Origin: Bacillota bacterium
GTDB taxonomy: Bacteria; Bacillota; Clostridia; DSM-8532
Direction of reading: 5' to 3'
Length of the DNA stretch: 9,033 bases
Assembly (NCBI GenBank): GCA_023446675.1
Contig: JAEXPO010000283.1
Span: forward strand, 1-9,033
In this document: positions 1-6,083 of the stretch, in pieces
How positions within the stretch are numbered: position 1 is the stretch's first letter
How the letters are laid out: each line of letters starts with the position of its first letter
Made by a program: the position numbers and the translations under genes
Notes under the pieces: generated by a model
Seen by the model: only the letters and a program-made list of their open reading frames with translations
Database searches by the model: none
Told to the model about the DNA's origin: nothing

Positions 1-87
1 TTGTTCTCCTGTGCAGCCTGATGCCGACAGGAAAATTACCAAAAGGACAAGAAAAAGGATGAATTGTTTTTGGATTTTTTTCCGCAT
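1..87 (-). CDS. Extracellular sugar-binding lipoprotein of an ABC importer, N-terminal fragment (runs off left edge)
   Basis: Only the first 29 codons are present; the gene continues beyond position 1. The ATG (85-87) follows a good ribosome binding site, GGAGGG, at 94-99. The peptide is a classic lipoprotein signal: charged start MRKKIQKQ, a hydrophobic core FILFLVLLVIFL, then the lipobox ASGC with the lipidated cysteine at residue 25. It would be exported, cleaved by signal peptidase II and anchored on the outer face of the membrane. It is the third gene after two ABC permeases, the usual place of the substrate-binding protein in LplB-YtcP-LplA type operons, so it probably captures the imported sugar. 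The substrate-binding role is inferred from position, since no part of the mature domain is visible. The lipoprotein signal itself is seen directly. Confidence 0.85.
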   Translation of the reverse strand, partial: MRKKIQKQFILFLVLLVIFLSASGCTGEQ

Positions 88-130
88 TTTAATCCCTCCG
101 TATCAATTAATCTTGGCAATACATAAATGA

Positions 131-160
131 CCGTCCGAAATCCCCGGAAGATCCGGACGG
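131..160 (-). other. Intercistronic stem-loop between permease and binding-protein genes
   Basis: CCGTCCG (131-137) and CGGACGG (154-160) form a perfect 7-bp GC-rich stem around a 16-base loop. It sits in the 91-base gap between the second permease and the binding-protein gene. No long U-tract follows in the direction of transcription (TCATTTATG), so it does not look like a full terminator. Hairpins here often partly attenuate transcription or protect mRNA ends, adjusting the ratio of binding protein to permease. The rest of the gap shows nothing beyond the downstream ribosome binding site. Confidence 0.5.
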
Positions 161-178
161 AAAAATGAAAGCGGTGCT

Positions 179-1081
179 TCAGCCCTTGACTGCGCCGATA
201 AGCATGCCCTGGGCAAAATGCTTCTGAAGGAAAGGGTAAACGATAATAATGGGAAGCATGGCCGTAATGATTGTAGCCATCCGAAGAGCAAAGGCGGGAA
301 TATGTGGAATGCCCATCTGAGCCTGGGCGTTTGCGCTTAAGGTATTGGTAAAGGTGTGATCCACCAGCATGCGCCGTAATACCCAGACGTAAGGCTGCAG
401 GGCGGGTTTGTTGACATACATCATGTACTGGTAATAATCGTTCCATTGCGTTACGGCAATAAAGAGGGAGACGGCGGCAATCATGGGTACCGAAATGGGC
501 AGAATTAGCTTGAAAAAAATATGTACCTGATTGGCCCCGTCGATGGTGGCGGCCTCCTCTATGGCGCTTGGCACCGAATACATAAAATAATTGCGCATGA
601 TGATAAAATACGTGACGTTTACCGCCGCGGGAAGGATCATGGGCCAAATGGTCTTAAGCATGTTCAAATCCCGGTAGAGAAAATACGTGGGAATAAGGCC
701 TCCGCTGAAATAAAGGGTGCACACCACAAGGATGTTGATAAGCTTCATTCCTTTAACATGGGTTTTTGAAACGCCATAGGCCATCATGGCGGTGACTAAA
801 ACCGACAGGGCTGTGGCCGCAGCGGTTTTGAACACCGATATGAGAATGGACTGCTGGAACAGGGAGCTTGTGAGTATGGCTTTGTAATATTGAAAATCCG
901 GCTTTACAGGCGGCAGAAGTATAACGCTTTTTTTAATGAACTCATCATAAGGTGTTATGGATACCACCAGAACATACCACATGGGGTAAATGCAAATCAG
1001 GGCGCACAGCACTAAGAAAACCAGTGTGAAACAGTCAAAAGCATTATACTTGCGTGCCTTTATAAAAAAAGACCTGGACAT
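179..1081 (-). CDS. Carbohydrate ABC transporter permease, YtcP/LplC-type (MalG-like inner-membrane subunit)
   Basis: This 300-residue integral membrane protein forms half of the sugar channel of a CUT1-type importer. Hydrophobic segments lie near residues 17-41, 80-103, 114-135, 144-163, 194-212 and 268-287. The cytoplasmic EAA loop that docks the ATPase is at 175-195 (EEAATIDGAN ... LILP). FSGGLIPTYF at 125-134 and the C-terminal GMLIGAVKG are typical of the YtcP/LplC group. Its ribosome binding site, AAGGAGG at 1092-1098, overlaps the stop codon of the upstream permease. Only 15 bases separate the two genes, so the two are probably translated in step. No ATPase gene is visible, as is common in Firmicutes where an MsmX-type ATPase is shared. 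The family is clear; the substrate is unknown. Confidence 0.93.
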   Translation of the reverse strand: MSRSFFIKARKYNAFDCFTLVFLVLCALICIYPMWYVLVVSITPYDEFIKKSVILLPPVKPDFQYYKAILTSSLFQQSILISVFKTAAATALSVLVTAMMAYGVSKTHVKGMKLINILVVCTLYFSGGLIPTYFLYRDLNMLKTIWPMILPAAVNVTYFIIMRNYFMYSVPSAIEEAATIDGANQVHIFFKLILPISVPMIAAVSLFIAVTQWNDYYQYMMYVNKPALQPYVWVLRRMLVDHTFTNTLSANAQAQMGIPHIPAFALRMATIITAMLPIIIVYPFLQKHFAQGMLIGAVKG

Positions 1082-1096
1082 AGCTGATGTACCTCC

Positions 1097-2047
1097 TTAA
1101 AAGATGCCCATGACATCCAGTTTCTTAGTTACCTTGTTGGTTACGATAATAATAATCAGCCCCAGCGTATTAAACAGAAGATTGATTGCCGTGGAAGTGC
1201 TGTACAGCCCCTTCTCGATGCCCAGGCGGTAAATGTAGGTGGAAATGACGTCTCCGGTGGTATATACCAGCGGGCTGTACAGGTTGAACACCTGATCGAA
1301 GTTTGAGATAAACAGGCCTGAAAGCTGTAGTACGAAGAGTATTGCAATAGTCGGATAAATTCTTGGCAGCGTAATAAAGCGTATGAGGTGAAAACGGTTG
1401 GCTCCGTCAACCTTTGCGCTTTCGTAAAGCTCCGGGTTTACGCCCGCGATAGCCGCCAAATAGATAATGGTGCCGTAGCCGGCTGTCTTTATGGTGTTGG
1501 TGATAACTAAAATGGCCCGGAATTTGTTCTGGTCGGTAAGAAAATTAACGCGATTAAAGCCCAGGAGCTCCAACACGCCGTTAATCATGCCTGTCTGGAA
1601 ATCAAGAAAGGTCATGACAAGCCCGGCGAAGATTACCCATGAAAGAAAATAGGGAAGATAGACGGCTGTCTGGATGATTTTCTTTGTACGGCGGAATCTC
1701 AGCTCGTTTATCATAAGTGCGAGGAAAATGGTAAAGGTAAAACCGAAAAGAAGGTTGTAGAAATTGATGAGTACGGTATTTTTGACTACGGTAAAGAAAT
1801 AGGGATCGGCAAGAATTTGCCGGAAATATTTCAGCCCTGCCCAAGGACTGTTCCAGATACCGAGCTTGTAGTTAAAGTCCTTGAAGGCCAATAAAATACC
1901 GTACATAGGCCCGTAGCTGAAAATCAGCAGAAAAAGCAGGCCGGGCAGAACCAACAGATAAAGAAACCAGTAGCGCTTGAAATATGTCAGAAGCCCCCTT
2001 GCTCTTGACGATTTTGGCTGAGTCGCCAGCTTTGCAGTAGATAACAT
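1097..2047 (-). CDS. Carbohydrate ABC transporter permease, LplB-type (MalF-like inner-membrane subunit)
   Basis: This 316-residue membrane protein is the partner permease and first gene of the transporter operon. Hydrophobic segments lie around residues 27-47, 91-113, 128-148, 178-200, 231-249 and 286-303. The EAA loop is at 209-228 (ESAKVDGANR ... ITLP). The start PGLLFLLIFSYGPMYG with AFKDFNY, and YLPYFLSWVIFAGLV, are hallmarks of the LplB group used for complex oligosaccharides and uronic-acid-type ligands. The ATG at 2045-2047 is preceded by AAGGATGG at about 2055-2062, a weaker ribosome binding site than elsewhere in the locus. Transcription most likely begins near 2252, from the promoter at 2259-2287, leaving a leader of about 205 bases. 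With its neighbour it would form the heterodimeric channel for the lipoprotein's ligand. Confidence 0.93.
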   Translation of the reverse strand: MLSTAKLATQPKSSRARGLLTYFKRYWFLYLLVLPGLLFLLIFSYGPMYGILLAFKDFNYKLGIWNSPWAGLKYFRQILADPYFFTVVKNTVLINFYNLLFGFTFTIFLALMINELRFRRTKKIIQTAVYLPYFLSWVIFAGLVMTFLDFQTGMINGVLELLGFNRVNFLTDQNKFRAILVITNTIKTAGYGTIIYLAAIAGVNPELYESAKVDGANRFHLIRFITLPRIYPTIAILFVLQLSGLFISNFDQVFNLYSPLVYTTGDVISTYIYRLGIEKGLYSTSTAINLLFNTLGLIIIIVTNKVTKKLDVMGIF

Positions 2048-2090
2048 GATCCACCATCCTTAAAAGATTCATGCAGGACTATTGAATTAT

Positions 2091-2112
2091 TGCAGAAAAA
2101 AAAGATTCTGCA
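2091..2112 (-). other. Stem-loop in the transporter mRNA leader
   Basis: TGCAGAA (2091-2097) and TTCTGCA (2106-2112) are perfect inverted repeats around an 8-base A-rich loop. The structure lies about 44 bases upstream of the first permease start. AAGATTC-TGCA at 2102-2112 is echoed by AAGATTCATGCA at 2064-2075, so an alternative pairing is conceivable. Its function is unknown; it may be only a weak leader structure. Confidence 0.35.
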
Positions 2113-2141
2113 TTAATGCCCAATGATTCAGGATTTTATGG

Positions 2142-2162
2142 TAATATTACTAATAATACTAC
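2142..2162. promoter_or_regulatory. Candidate operator: tandem AT-only repeat
   Basis: Two near-identical 9-mers, TAATATTAC (2142-2150) and TAATAATAC (2151-2159), lie head to tail and are followed by TAC. They also contain the perfect palindrome GTAATATTAC (2141-2150). The stretch ACTAATAATACTAC (2149-2162) matches ACTAATAATATTAC at 2360-2373 in 13 of 14 positions. It lies in the leader of the transporter operon, about 90-110 bases after the predicted start. Inferred to bind the adjacent regulator; AT-rich sequence can give such repeats by chance. Confidence 0.35.
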
Positions 2163-2202
2163 GATGTTTTGAGTATCGGGGACGTGATGGATACGAAAAA
2201 TT

Positions 2203-2218
2203 ACTAATATTTATTACT
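2203..2218. promoter_or_regulatory. Candidate operator: ACTAATA-TT-TATTACT
   Basis: ACTAATA (2203-2209) and TATTACT (2212-2218) are the same two half-sites found around a single base at 2360-2374, here with a two-base spacer. The site lies about 34-49 bases downstream of the predicted transporter transcription start, a place where a bound repressor would block elongation. Half-sites are seen directly; binding is inferred. Confidence 0.4.
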
Positions 2219-2221
2219 CTA

Positions 2222-2240
2222 TTAATAAGAATATTATTAA
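2222..2240. promoter_or_regulatory. Candidate operator: TTAATAA-N5-TTATTAA palindrome
   Basis: A perfect 7-base inverted repeat, TTAATAA (2222-2228) and TTATTAA (2234-2240), flanks GAATA. It sits about 12-30 bases downstream of the predicted transporter start site, next to the site at 2203-2218. It is related to, but not identical with, the TAATA/TATTA half-sites, so it may be a weaker copy or chance. Confidence 0.3.
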
Positions 2241-2258
2241 AAATCATTTGTTGTACAA

Positions 2259-2287
2259 ATTATACGCCCGCAAATATGGCGTGTCAA
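2259..2287 (-). promoter_or_regulatory. Perfect-consensus sigma-A promoter for the transporter operon
   Basis: Read on the minus strand, TTGACA (2282-2287) and TATAAT (2259-2264) are both exact consensus and are separated by exactly 17 bases. Transcription would start near 2252. The perfect palindrome TTGTACAA (2251-2258) covers the predicted start, and ATTTG (2246-2250) with CAAAT (2256-2260) adds a second inverted repeat there, so an operator could overlap the start. Such a strong promoter implies tight repression when the sugar is absent. Confidence 0.85.
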
Positions 2288-2311
2288 GAGTTATTGTGAA
2301 GATTTTGAAGC

Positions 2312-2325
2312 AATGATGCGTCATT
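2312..2325. promoter_or_regulatory. Inverted repeat AATGA-TGCG-TCATT upstream of the transporter promoter
   Basis: AATGA (2312-2316) and TCATT (2321-2325) flank TGCG. It is the only palindrome of the region with G/C in its centre, the layout usual for LacI-family operators. It lies about 25 bases upstream of the transporter -35 box and about 70 bases upstream of the regulator's -35 box. It is an alternative operator candidate to the AT-only sites. Confidence 0.3.
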
Positions 2326-2359
2326 TGTAAAAATGCGTGGGTTGGATGTTTCGCAATTA

Positions 2360-2374
2360 ACTAATAATATTACT
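2360..2374. promoter_or_regulatory. Candidate operator: ACTAATA-A-TATTACT
   Basis: The core TAATA-A-TATTA is a perfect 11-base palindrome about one central base, extended by ACT on both outer edges of the pattern. It ends 21 bases before the -35 box of the regulator gene. It shares both half-sites with 2203-2218 and its left 14-mer with 2149-2162. Candidate autoregulatory site for the LacI-family protein. Confidence 0.4.
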
Positions 2375-2394
2375 GTTAATATTCAGTTTTATTA

Positions 2395-2423
2395 TTGACA
2401 TAAATTATTAGTTGCTATATGAT
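2395..2423 (+). promoter_or_regulatory. Strong promoter for the LacI-family regulator gene
   Basis: TTGACA (2395-2400) is followed after 17 bases by TATGAT (2418-2423), five of six matches to consensus. The start site would be near 2430, giving a leader of about 50 bases. A possible second promoter is the extended -10 TGCTATAAT at 2436-2444, which lacks a good -35 box. The spacer carries ATTATTAGT (2404-2412), the complement of the ACTAATAAT half-site, so a bound repressor could block this promoter directly. Confidence 0.75.
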
Positions 2424-2480
2424 TATTACGTGATGTGCTATAATGCTTTTTAAAGAGTAATAATATGGGAGAGTGTATCC

Positions 2481-3521
2481 ATGGGGCGCGTAACCACGCA
2501 CGATATTGCGCGACTGGCGGGTGTGTCGCAATCAACGGTTTCATTTATATTAAACAAATCAAATAAAGCCAGTATTTCCGATATGACGCGTCAAAAGGTG
2601 CTGGCCGCAGCCGAACAGCTGGGATATGTCCATAAGGACAGCCCCAAAAAGCCGGTTAAGGCAATTAAGGATTTAATCGCCGTGGTCGTACCCAATATGC
2701 TCTATTCCTATTATCCAAGCCTTGTGGAAAGTATTGAGAAGCAGGCTGTTATGAGAGGCTATTCCACCCTGCTGTGCAATATTGATACGCCCGAAAGCGA
2801 GAGCTATTATACGGAGCTTCTGTCTGATTACTCCGTTAAGGGCATTATTTTTACTTTTACACCCAATACCTATACTATTGTAAATGCTCTGGAGGGAAAA
2901 GCGCCCGCCGTGCTTTTAGGTGAGAAGGACGAAAATATTCATCTGGATACCATAGCCCTCAACTCCATGTCGGCGGGACATATTCTGGTAGAGCATCTTT
3001 ATGGCCTGGGACACAGACACATCGCCTTTATATCAAATCCATCCGAAACCGTCAGCCGGGCCACAAGAAGAAGGCTTGAGGGCGTTCGGTCAAAAATGGA
3101 TCAGATGGGTATCGGAAAGCAGCTGGTTCACATTTACAATGAGGCCTTCAGGAACCTGGATTCAATGGACGAGATCATAAAAAGCAGCTATGAGCTTACT
3201 CAAAGGGTGACGGACGAAAGCCCCGAGGTCACAGCCATCATTGCCACGGATGATATTACCTGCATCGGCATTCTGGATGCCCTGAGAGAGCAAAACCGCA
3301 AGGTGCCTCATGATATGGCTCTGTGCAGCTTTGACGATACCGATATTTCAAGGATACTTTCGCCCAACATAACCACTATTGACCACGGTAATAATATCAG
3401 GGTCAAGCTGGCCTTTGATTTATTGATTGAACGTATCAACAATCCCAATAAAACAGGACGGCTTTATAAGACCGAGTCCGTACCCAATCTTATTGTTCGC
3501 GCTTCAACCGTAAAACGCTAA
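2481..3521 (+). CDS. LacI-family transcriptional regulator
   Basis: This 346-residue protein is of normal LacI/GalR length. Residues 5-25 (TTHDIARLAGVSQSTVSFIL) are the helix-turn-helix; LGY at 47-49 ends the DNA-binding head. Residues 65-346 form the periplasmic-binding-protein-like effector domain, with AVVVPN at 67-72, an Arg-rich R193-R199 segment, ATDDITCIGIL at 255-265, FDDTDIS at 284-290 and the C-terminal LIVRAST. It is expected to bind operators in the divergent region and to release them when it binds a pathway sugar. The hinge is odd: proline 58 stands where E. coli LacI has the DNA-intercalating Leu56, and proline 55 where LacI has Ala53. ATG is chosen because GGGAGAG (2467-2473) lies 7 bases upstream. 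It is divergent from the transporter genes and upstream of the enzyme genes, fitting local control of both. Confidence 0.93.
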   Translation: MGRVTTHDIARLAGVSQSTVSFILNKSNKASISDMTRQKVLAAAEQLGYVHKDSPKKPVKAIKDLIAVVVPNMLYSYYPSLVESIEKQAVMRGYSTLLCNIDTPESESYYTELLSDYSVKGIIFTFTPNTYTIVNALEGKAPAVLLGEKDENIHLDTIALNSMSAGHILVEHLYGLGHRHIAFISNPSETVSRATRRRLEGVRSKMDQMGIGKQLVHIYNEAFRNLDSMDEIIKSSYELTQRVTDESPEVTAIIATDDITCIGILDALREQNRKVPHDMALCSFDDTDISRILSPNITTIDHGNNIRVKLAFDLLIERINNPNKTGRLYKTESVPNLIVRASTVKR

Positions 3522-3530
3522 ACGCTTTCA
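3517..3530 (-). promoter_or_regulatory. cre-like sequence (weak)
   Basis: On the minus strand the bases read TGAAAGCGTTTAGC. The left half, TGAAAGCG, fits the catabolite-responsive element used by CcpA in Firmicutes; the right half departs from it. It overlaps the end of the regulator gene, about 150 bases before the first enzyme gene, where CcpA could act as a roadblock. Speculative. Confidence 0.2.
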
Positions 3531-3557
3531 CCTGACAAACCGGTAGTTTGCTTCTCC

Positions 3558-3592
3558 AAAAGGGTTAAGCATTGTATCTCCGCGCCCTTTTT
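3558..3592 (+). terminator. Possible weak terminator after the regulator gene
   Basis: AAAAGGG (3558-3564) can pair with CCCTTTT (3585-3591), and the pairing runs straight into a T-run ending at 3592. The loop is long (20 bases) and the stem short, so termination would be partial. A smaller repeat, CAAAC/GTTTG (3536-3550), precedes it. Read-through would let the regulator promoter feed the enzyme genes. Confidence 0.35.
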
Positions 3593-3607
3593 CAGCCTGA
3601 AGCCGAG

Positions 3608-3673
3608 GCCCTCCCATAAAGCGGGACGCCTTGGAGGGCAAAAGCTTTTAGCATTAGTCCACGACAGGAGGGC
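3608..3673 (+). promoter_or_regulatory. Leader with two competing partners for one stem arm, one being the ribosome binding site
   Basis: The arm GCCCTCC (3608-3614) is perfectly complementary to GGAGGGC at 3633-3639 and also to GGAGGGC at 3667-3673. The second copy is the ribosome binding site of the enzyme gene starting at 3680. The first pairing, with an inner GCG/CGC stem at 3621-3629, leaves the ribosome binding site free; the second hides it. Both pairings are seen in the sequence. A switching role is inference, and no known riboswitch class was recognised. Confidence 0.4.
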
Positions 3674-3679
3674 TTTTAT

Positions 3680-4870
3680 ATGGAAGGCTTGAAAATAACT
3701 AAAAGAGATTATGTGAGGCTATTGGACGGCAAGGTAGCCGAGGCGCTGCGGGAATACCGCTGGCGCAGGGTTTTTTCCCAGTATGAATGCCTTATGAAGG
3801 AGGATGATCACGGCCCCAAGAGCGCTTCGCCAAGAATCATACCCTATCTTGACGGCAGAAGGAGTATCGTCTGTTACGGAAATGATAAAAACGGCTCCTA
3901 CAACCATCACAATCAGCTTGTTAAGTTCAGGGGTAGCTATTACTTCGCCTGGAGCAACGGTATCCGCAATGAGGAGGACGGAGGGCAAAGAGTCCTTATG
4001 GCTTCCTCGCCAAACGGGATCCACTGGTCGGAGCCGTGGGTGGTTTTGTCGCCGCAGGCGGGGGAAAGTCTTGCCCATAACTGCGTGGGCCTTTATGTTC
4101 AGGATGACGCTTTATTTGCCGTTATTATGACCGAGGATACCGTTCATGACGAAACGGTAACCGGTATGCGGCGGATTAAGCCTGATTCCCATGTCGTACG
4201 CATTTACAGGAGTATAAATACTACTGACTGGGATGCTGTCTTTACCTTCGGAGACAGGGTGAAGTGGCTTTTCGAGGCGCCCAGGCTTACGAAGGAGGGA
4301 AGGCTTCTTTGCGTATGTAATACCGTAAAGGAAGGCCCTGCCGTTCTTCTCTGGCCCGGAGCGGATATAACCCGGATGCCGGACTTTATTTTTGTACCTG
4401 AGCCGGAGGGCGCGTCCTTTCCCTATGGCGAATCAACCTGGTATCAGCTGGATTCAGGGCGTATTATGGTTTTCTGGCGTGACGAGGGCGCTTCCTGCCA
4501 GCTTTATGTAAACTGGAGCGACGACGGCGGCAGAACCTTTTCCGTTCCCGTACTTTCCGATATTCCCGATTCAATGAGCCGCGTCTATGCGGGACGCTTG
4601 TCCGACGGCCGGTATTACCTGTGTGGCAACGCCATTGCAAACCTTCTTGACAGAAGTCCGCTGATGCTTCTTCTCAGCGACAGCGGCACGGTTTTTAATA
4701 AAGTATATATGGTTAACGACGGGGTGTCCGTCATGCGCTTAAAGGGAATGCTCAAGGTTAACGGGAATCAGTATCCCTGCTGCCTGACAGACGGAAGCAC
4801 ACTTTTAATCGCCTATGATCAAAATAAAGAGGATCCTGTTGTGGATGTTATTGATACGACGCTTATCTGA
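3680..4870 (+). CDS. Cytoplasmic sialidase-superfamily beta-propeller protein (putative glycoside hydrolase), first copy
   Basis: This 396-residue protein has no signal peptide or membrane segment, so it should act in the cytoplasm. It shows degenerate Asp-box (BNR) turns that mark the sialidase-type six-bladed propeller: one clean box at 280-287 (SDDGGRTF) and weaker ones near 109-116 (SSPNGIHW), 178-184 (SINTTDW) and 332-339 (LSDSGTVF). HHNQLVKFRGSYYFAWSNG at 76-94 and a later GQRVLMAS stretch resemble putative exo-sialidase-like proteins. I could not assign an arginine triad or the Tyr/Glu nucleophile pair by eye, so sialidase chemistry is unproven. The first about 50 residues look helical and lie outside the propeller. 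The ATG at 3680 has GGAGGG at 3667-3672. The next gene, 23 bases on, encodes a second propeller of nearly equal length. Probable role: cleaving or rearranging the imported sugar. Confidence 0.75.
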   Translation: MEGLKITKRDYVRLLDGKVAEALREYRWRRVFSQYECLMKEDDHGPKSASPRIIPYLDGRRSIVCYGNDKNGSYNHHNQLVKFRGSYYFAWSNGIRNEEDGGQRVLMASSPNGIHWSEPWVVLSPQAGESLAHNCVGLYVQDDALFAVIMTEDTVHDETVTGMRRIKPDSHVVRIYRSINTTDWDAVFTFGDRVKWLFEAPRLTKEGRLLCVCNTVKEGPAVLLWPGADITRMPDFIFVPEPEGASFPYGESTWYQLDSGRIMVFWRDEGASCQLYVNWSDDGGRTFSVPVLSDIPDSMSRVYAGRLSDGRYYLCGNAIANLLDRSPLMLLLSDSGTVFNKVYMVNDGVSVMRLKGMLKVNGNQYPCCLTDGSTLLIAYDQNKEDPVVDVIDTTLI

Positions 4871-4893
4871 CAGCAGAACCAAGGAGGTGAATC

Positions 4894-6081
4894 GTGGAAA
4901 ACAGCACGAATCTTTATAACCTGGAACACCGGGTAGGGGAGCTTCTCTATCCGGGAAGGACAGCTCAGGATCGGGAGCTGAACAAGGTGCTTCTTAAGGA
5001 CTACGATTATGAAAAATATGTGGAGGGGCTTACGGGGTACGCAGGCCAGGATCTGCAAAATATCGCCGTTGTAAGGCGTTATGGCGCAAAGCGGACAAGG
5101 ATTGGCTCAAGAGGTCATTATAAAGCCGGGCTGGCCTTCGGCAGCGGTATCGTCTACGCGGCGCCCTGCGTTGCCTTAAGAGGTAAAGGCCCTTACGACG
5201 TTTCCTTTAAAATTCAAGTTTACGCCTCCCGGGACATGGGCCTTTCCTGGGAAAAAATTAATAAAACCGAGCTGGACGGCAAGGAACCCTCCTTGCTGTA
5301 CCTGGACGACGGGACGCTTCTTTTAACCGCTCAGCCCATCATGGAAGGGAAAATGGGCTATCAGCTGCCCGTATACCGTTCTGCGGACGGGGGGGTAACC
5401 TGGAGCAAGGAAACCCTTGACGGCAATCGGGATTACCCGCGAAACCTTTTTTTGGATAAGGACAAAAGCATTGTCTTTATGCGCTGCTCCGCCGTAAGGT
5501 TTGAGTTTGAGGAGGAGCTTGCCGAGAAAGGCAATCCCACCCTTGAAATTAACCGGTCAATTGACGGAGGGCGCACCTGGAGCCGATGCACCGGGGTTAT
5601 TAAGGACTGGGACTATCCGGGCTTTATGGAGGTTGCCTCACTCAGGCTTCCTTCGGGACGCCTTGTGGCAGCTCTCAGGCACCAGCCCTCCGGAACCAAG
5701 GGGGAAGGCTTTGAGAACACGCTTCTCACATGGTCCTCAGATAACGGGACCACCTGGACAAGGCCCGTTCAGGTATCGGGAACGGGAGAGGTACATTTCC
5801 ATATGACCCTTTTGGAGGACGGCCGGCTTCTGGCAACCTACTCCCATTACCATCTGCCTTATGGGGTATGCGCCATGCTAAGCGCGGATGAGGGAGAAAC
5901 CTGGGACCGGGATAATATCTTTCAGCTGGCACTTTCGGCCGACTATTACACAGGCTGGGGTGCTACCTGCCAGTTGCCGGACGGCGGACTGATTACAAGC
6001 TACGCCAGCACTCCCTATCTGTGTGAGCCGCCAGATACCACGGTCTGCGAGGCCGTCAGCTGGCGCATTCCCGGTCTCTGA
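4894..6081 (+). CDS. Cytoplasmic sialidase-superfamily beta-propeller protein (putative exo-glycosidase), second copy
   Basis: This 395-residue protein starts at GTG, chosen because a full-length AAGGAGGTGA (4881-4890) lies just upstream and no better ATG is near. Five textbook Asp boxes of the S-x-D-x-G-x-T-W type are visible at residues 112-119, 163-170, 222-229, 281-288 and 330-337. This is far clearer than in the preceding gene and diagnostic of the sialidase/BNR propeller fold. Charged segments that could carry catalytic residues include RRYGAKRTRIGSR (61-73), EPSLL (131-135), FMEVASLR (244-251) and LRHQPSG (261-267). The last resemble the arginine-bearing strands of exo-sialidases, but I cannot confirm a triad. 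No signal peptide is present, unlike secreted bacterial sialidases. It lies in the same gene row as the aminotransferase and lyase, so a role in intracellular release of the sugar substrate is likely. Confidence 0.82.
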   Translation: MENSTNLYNLEHRVGELLYPGRTAQDRELNKVLLKDYDYEKYVEGLTGYAGQDLQNIAVVRRYGAKRTRIGSRGHYKAGLAFGSGIVYAAPCVALRGKGPYDVSFKIQVYASRDMGLSWEKINKTELDGKEPSLLYLDDGTLLLTAQPIMEGKMGYQLPVYRSADGGVTWSKETLDGNRDYPRNLFLDKDKSIVFMRCSAVRFEFEEELAEKGNPTLEINRSIDGGRTWSRCTGVIKDWDYPGFMEVASLRLPSGRLVAALRHQPSGTKGEGFENTLLTWSSDNGTTWTRPVQVSGTGEVHFHMTLLEDGRLLATYSHYHLPYGVCAMLSADEGETWDRDNIFQLALSADYYTGWGATCQLPDGGLITSYASTPYLCEPPDTTVCEAVSWRIPGL

Positions 6082-6083
6082 GA

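Larger units (their letters stand above)
2048..2480. other. Divergent control region between transporter operon and regulator (433 bases, no gene)
   Basis: This non-coding, very AT-rich stretch separates the minus-strand transporter genes from the plus-strand LacI-family gene. It contains one promoter on each strand, several AT-only palindromes built on TAATA/TATTA half-sites, a palindrome at the predicted minus-strand transcription start (TTGTACAA, 2251-2258), and a leader hairpin at 2091-2112. No open frame with a ribosome binding site was found inside it. Most of the left half (2048 to about 2252) would be the 5' leader of the transporter mRNA. Confidence 0.8.

Noticed and set aside
36..647. 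Minus-strand 203-codon frame overlapping the second permease and the binding-protein start
   Set aside because: It is out of frame with the permease and lipoprotein, rich in His/Arg, and has no plausible start signal; the two overlapping genes are clearly real.
2110..2140. Alternative minus-strand promoter near the permease start, with a TAAAAT -10 box
   Set aside because: No acceptable -35 box lies at the right distance, whereas 2259-2287 is a perfect match.
3548..3577. Possible promoter TTGCTT ... TTGTAT ahead of the first propeller gene
   Set aside because: Both boxes are weak matches, and read-through from the regulator promoter could explain expression of the enzyme genes.
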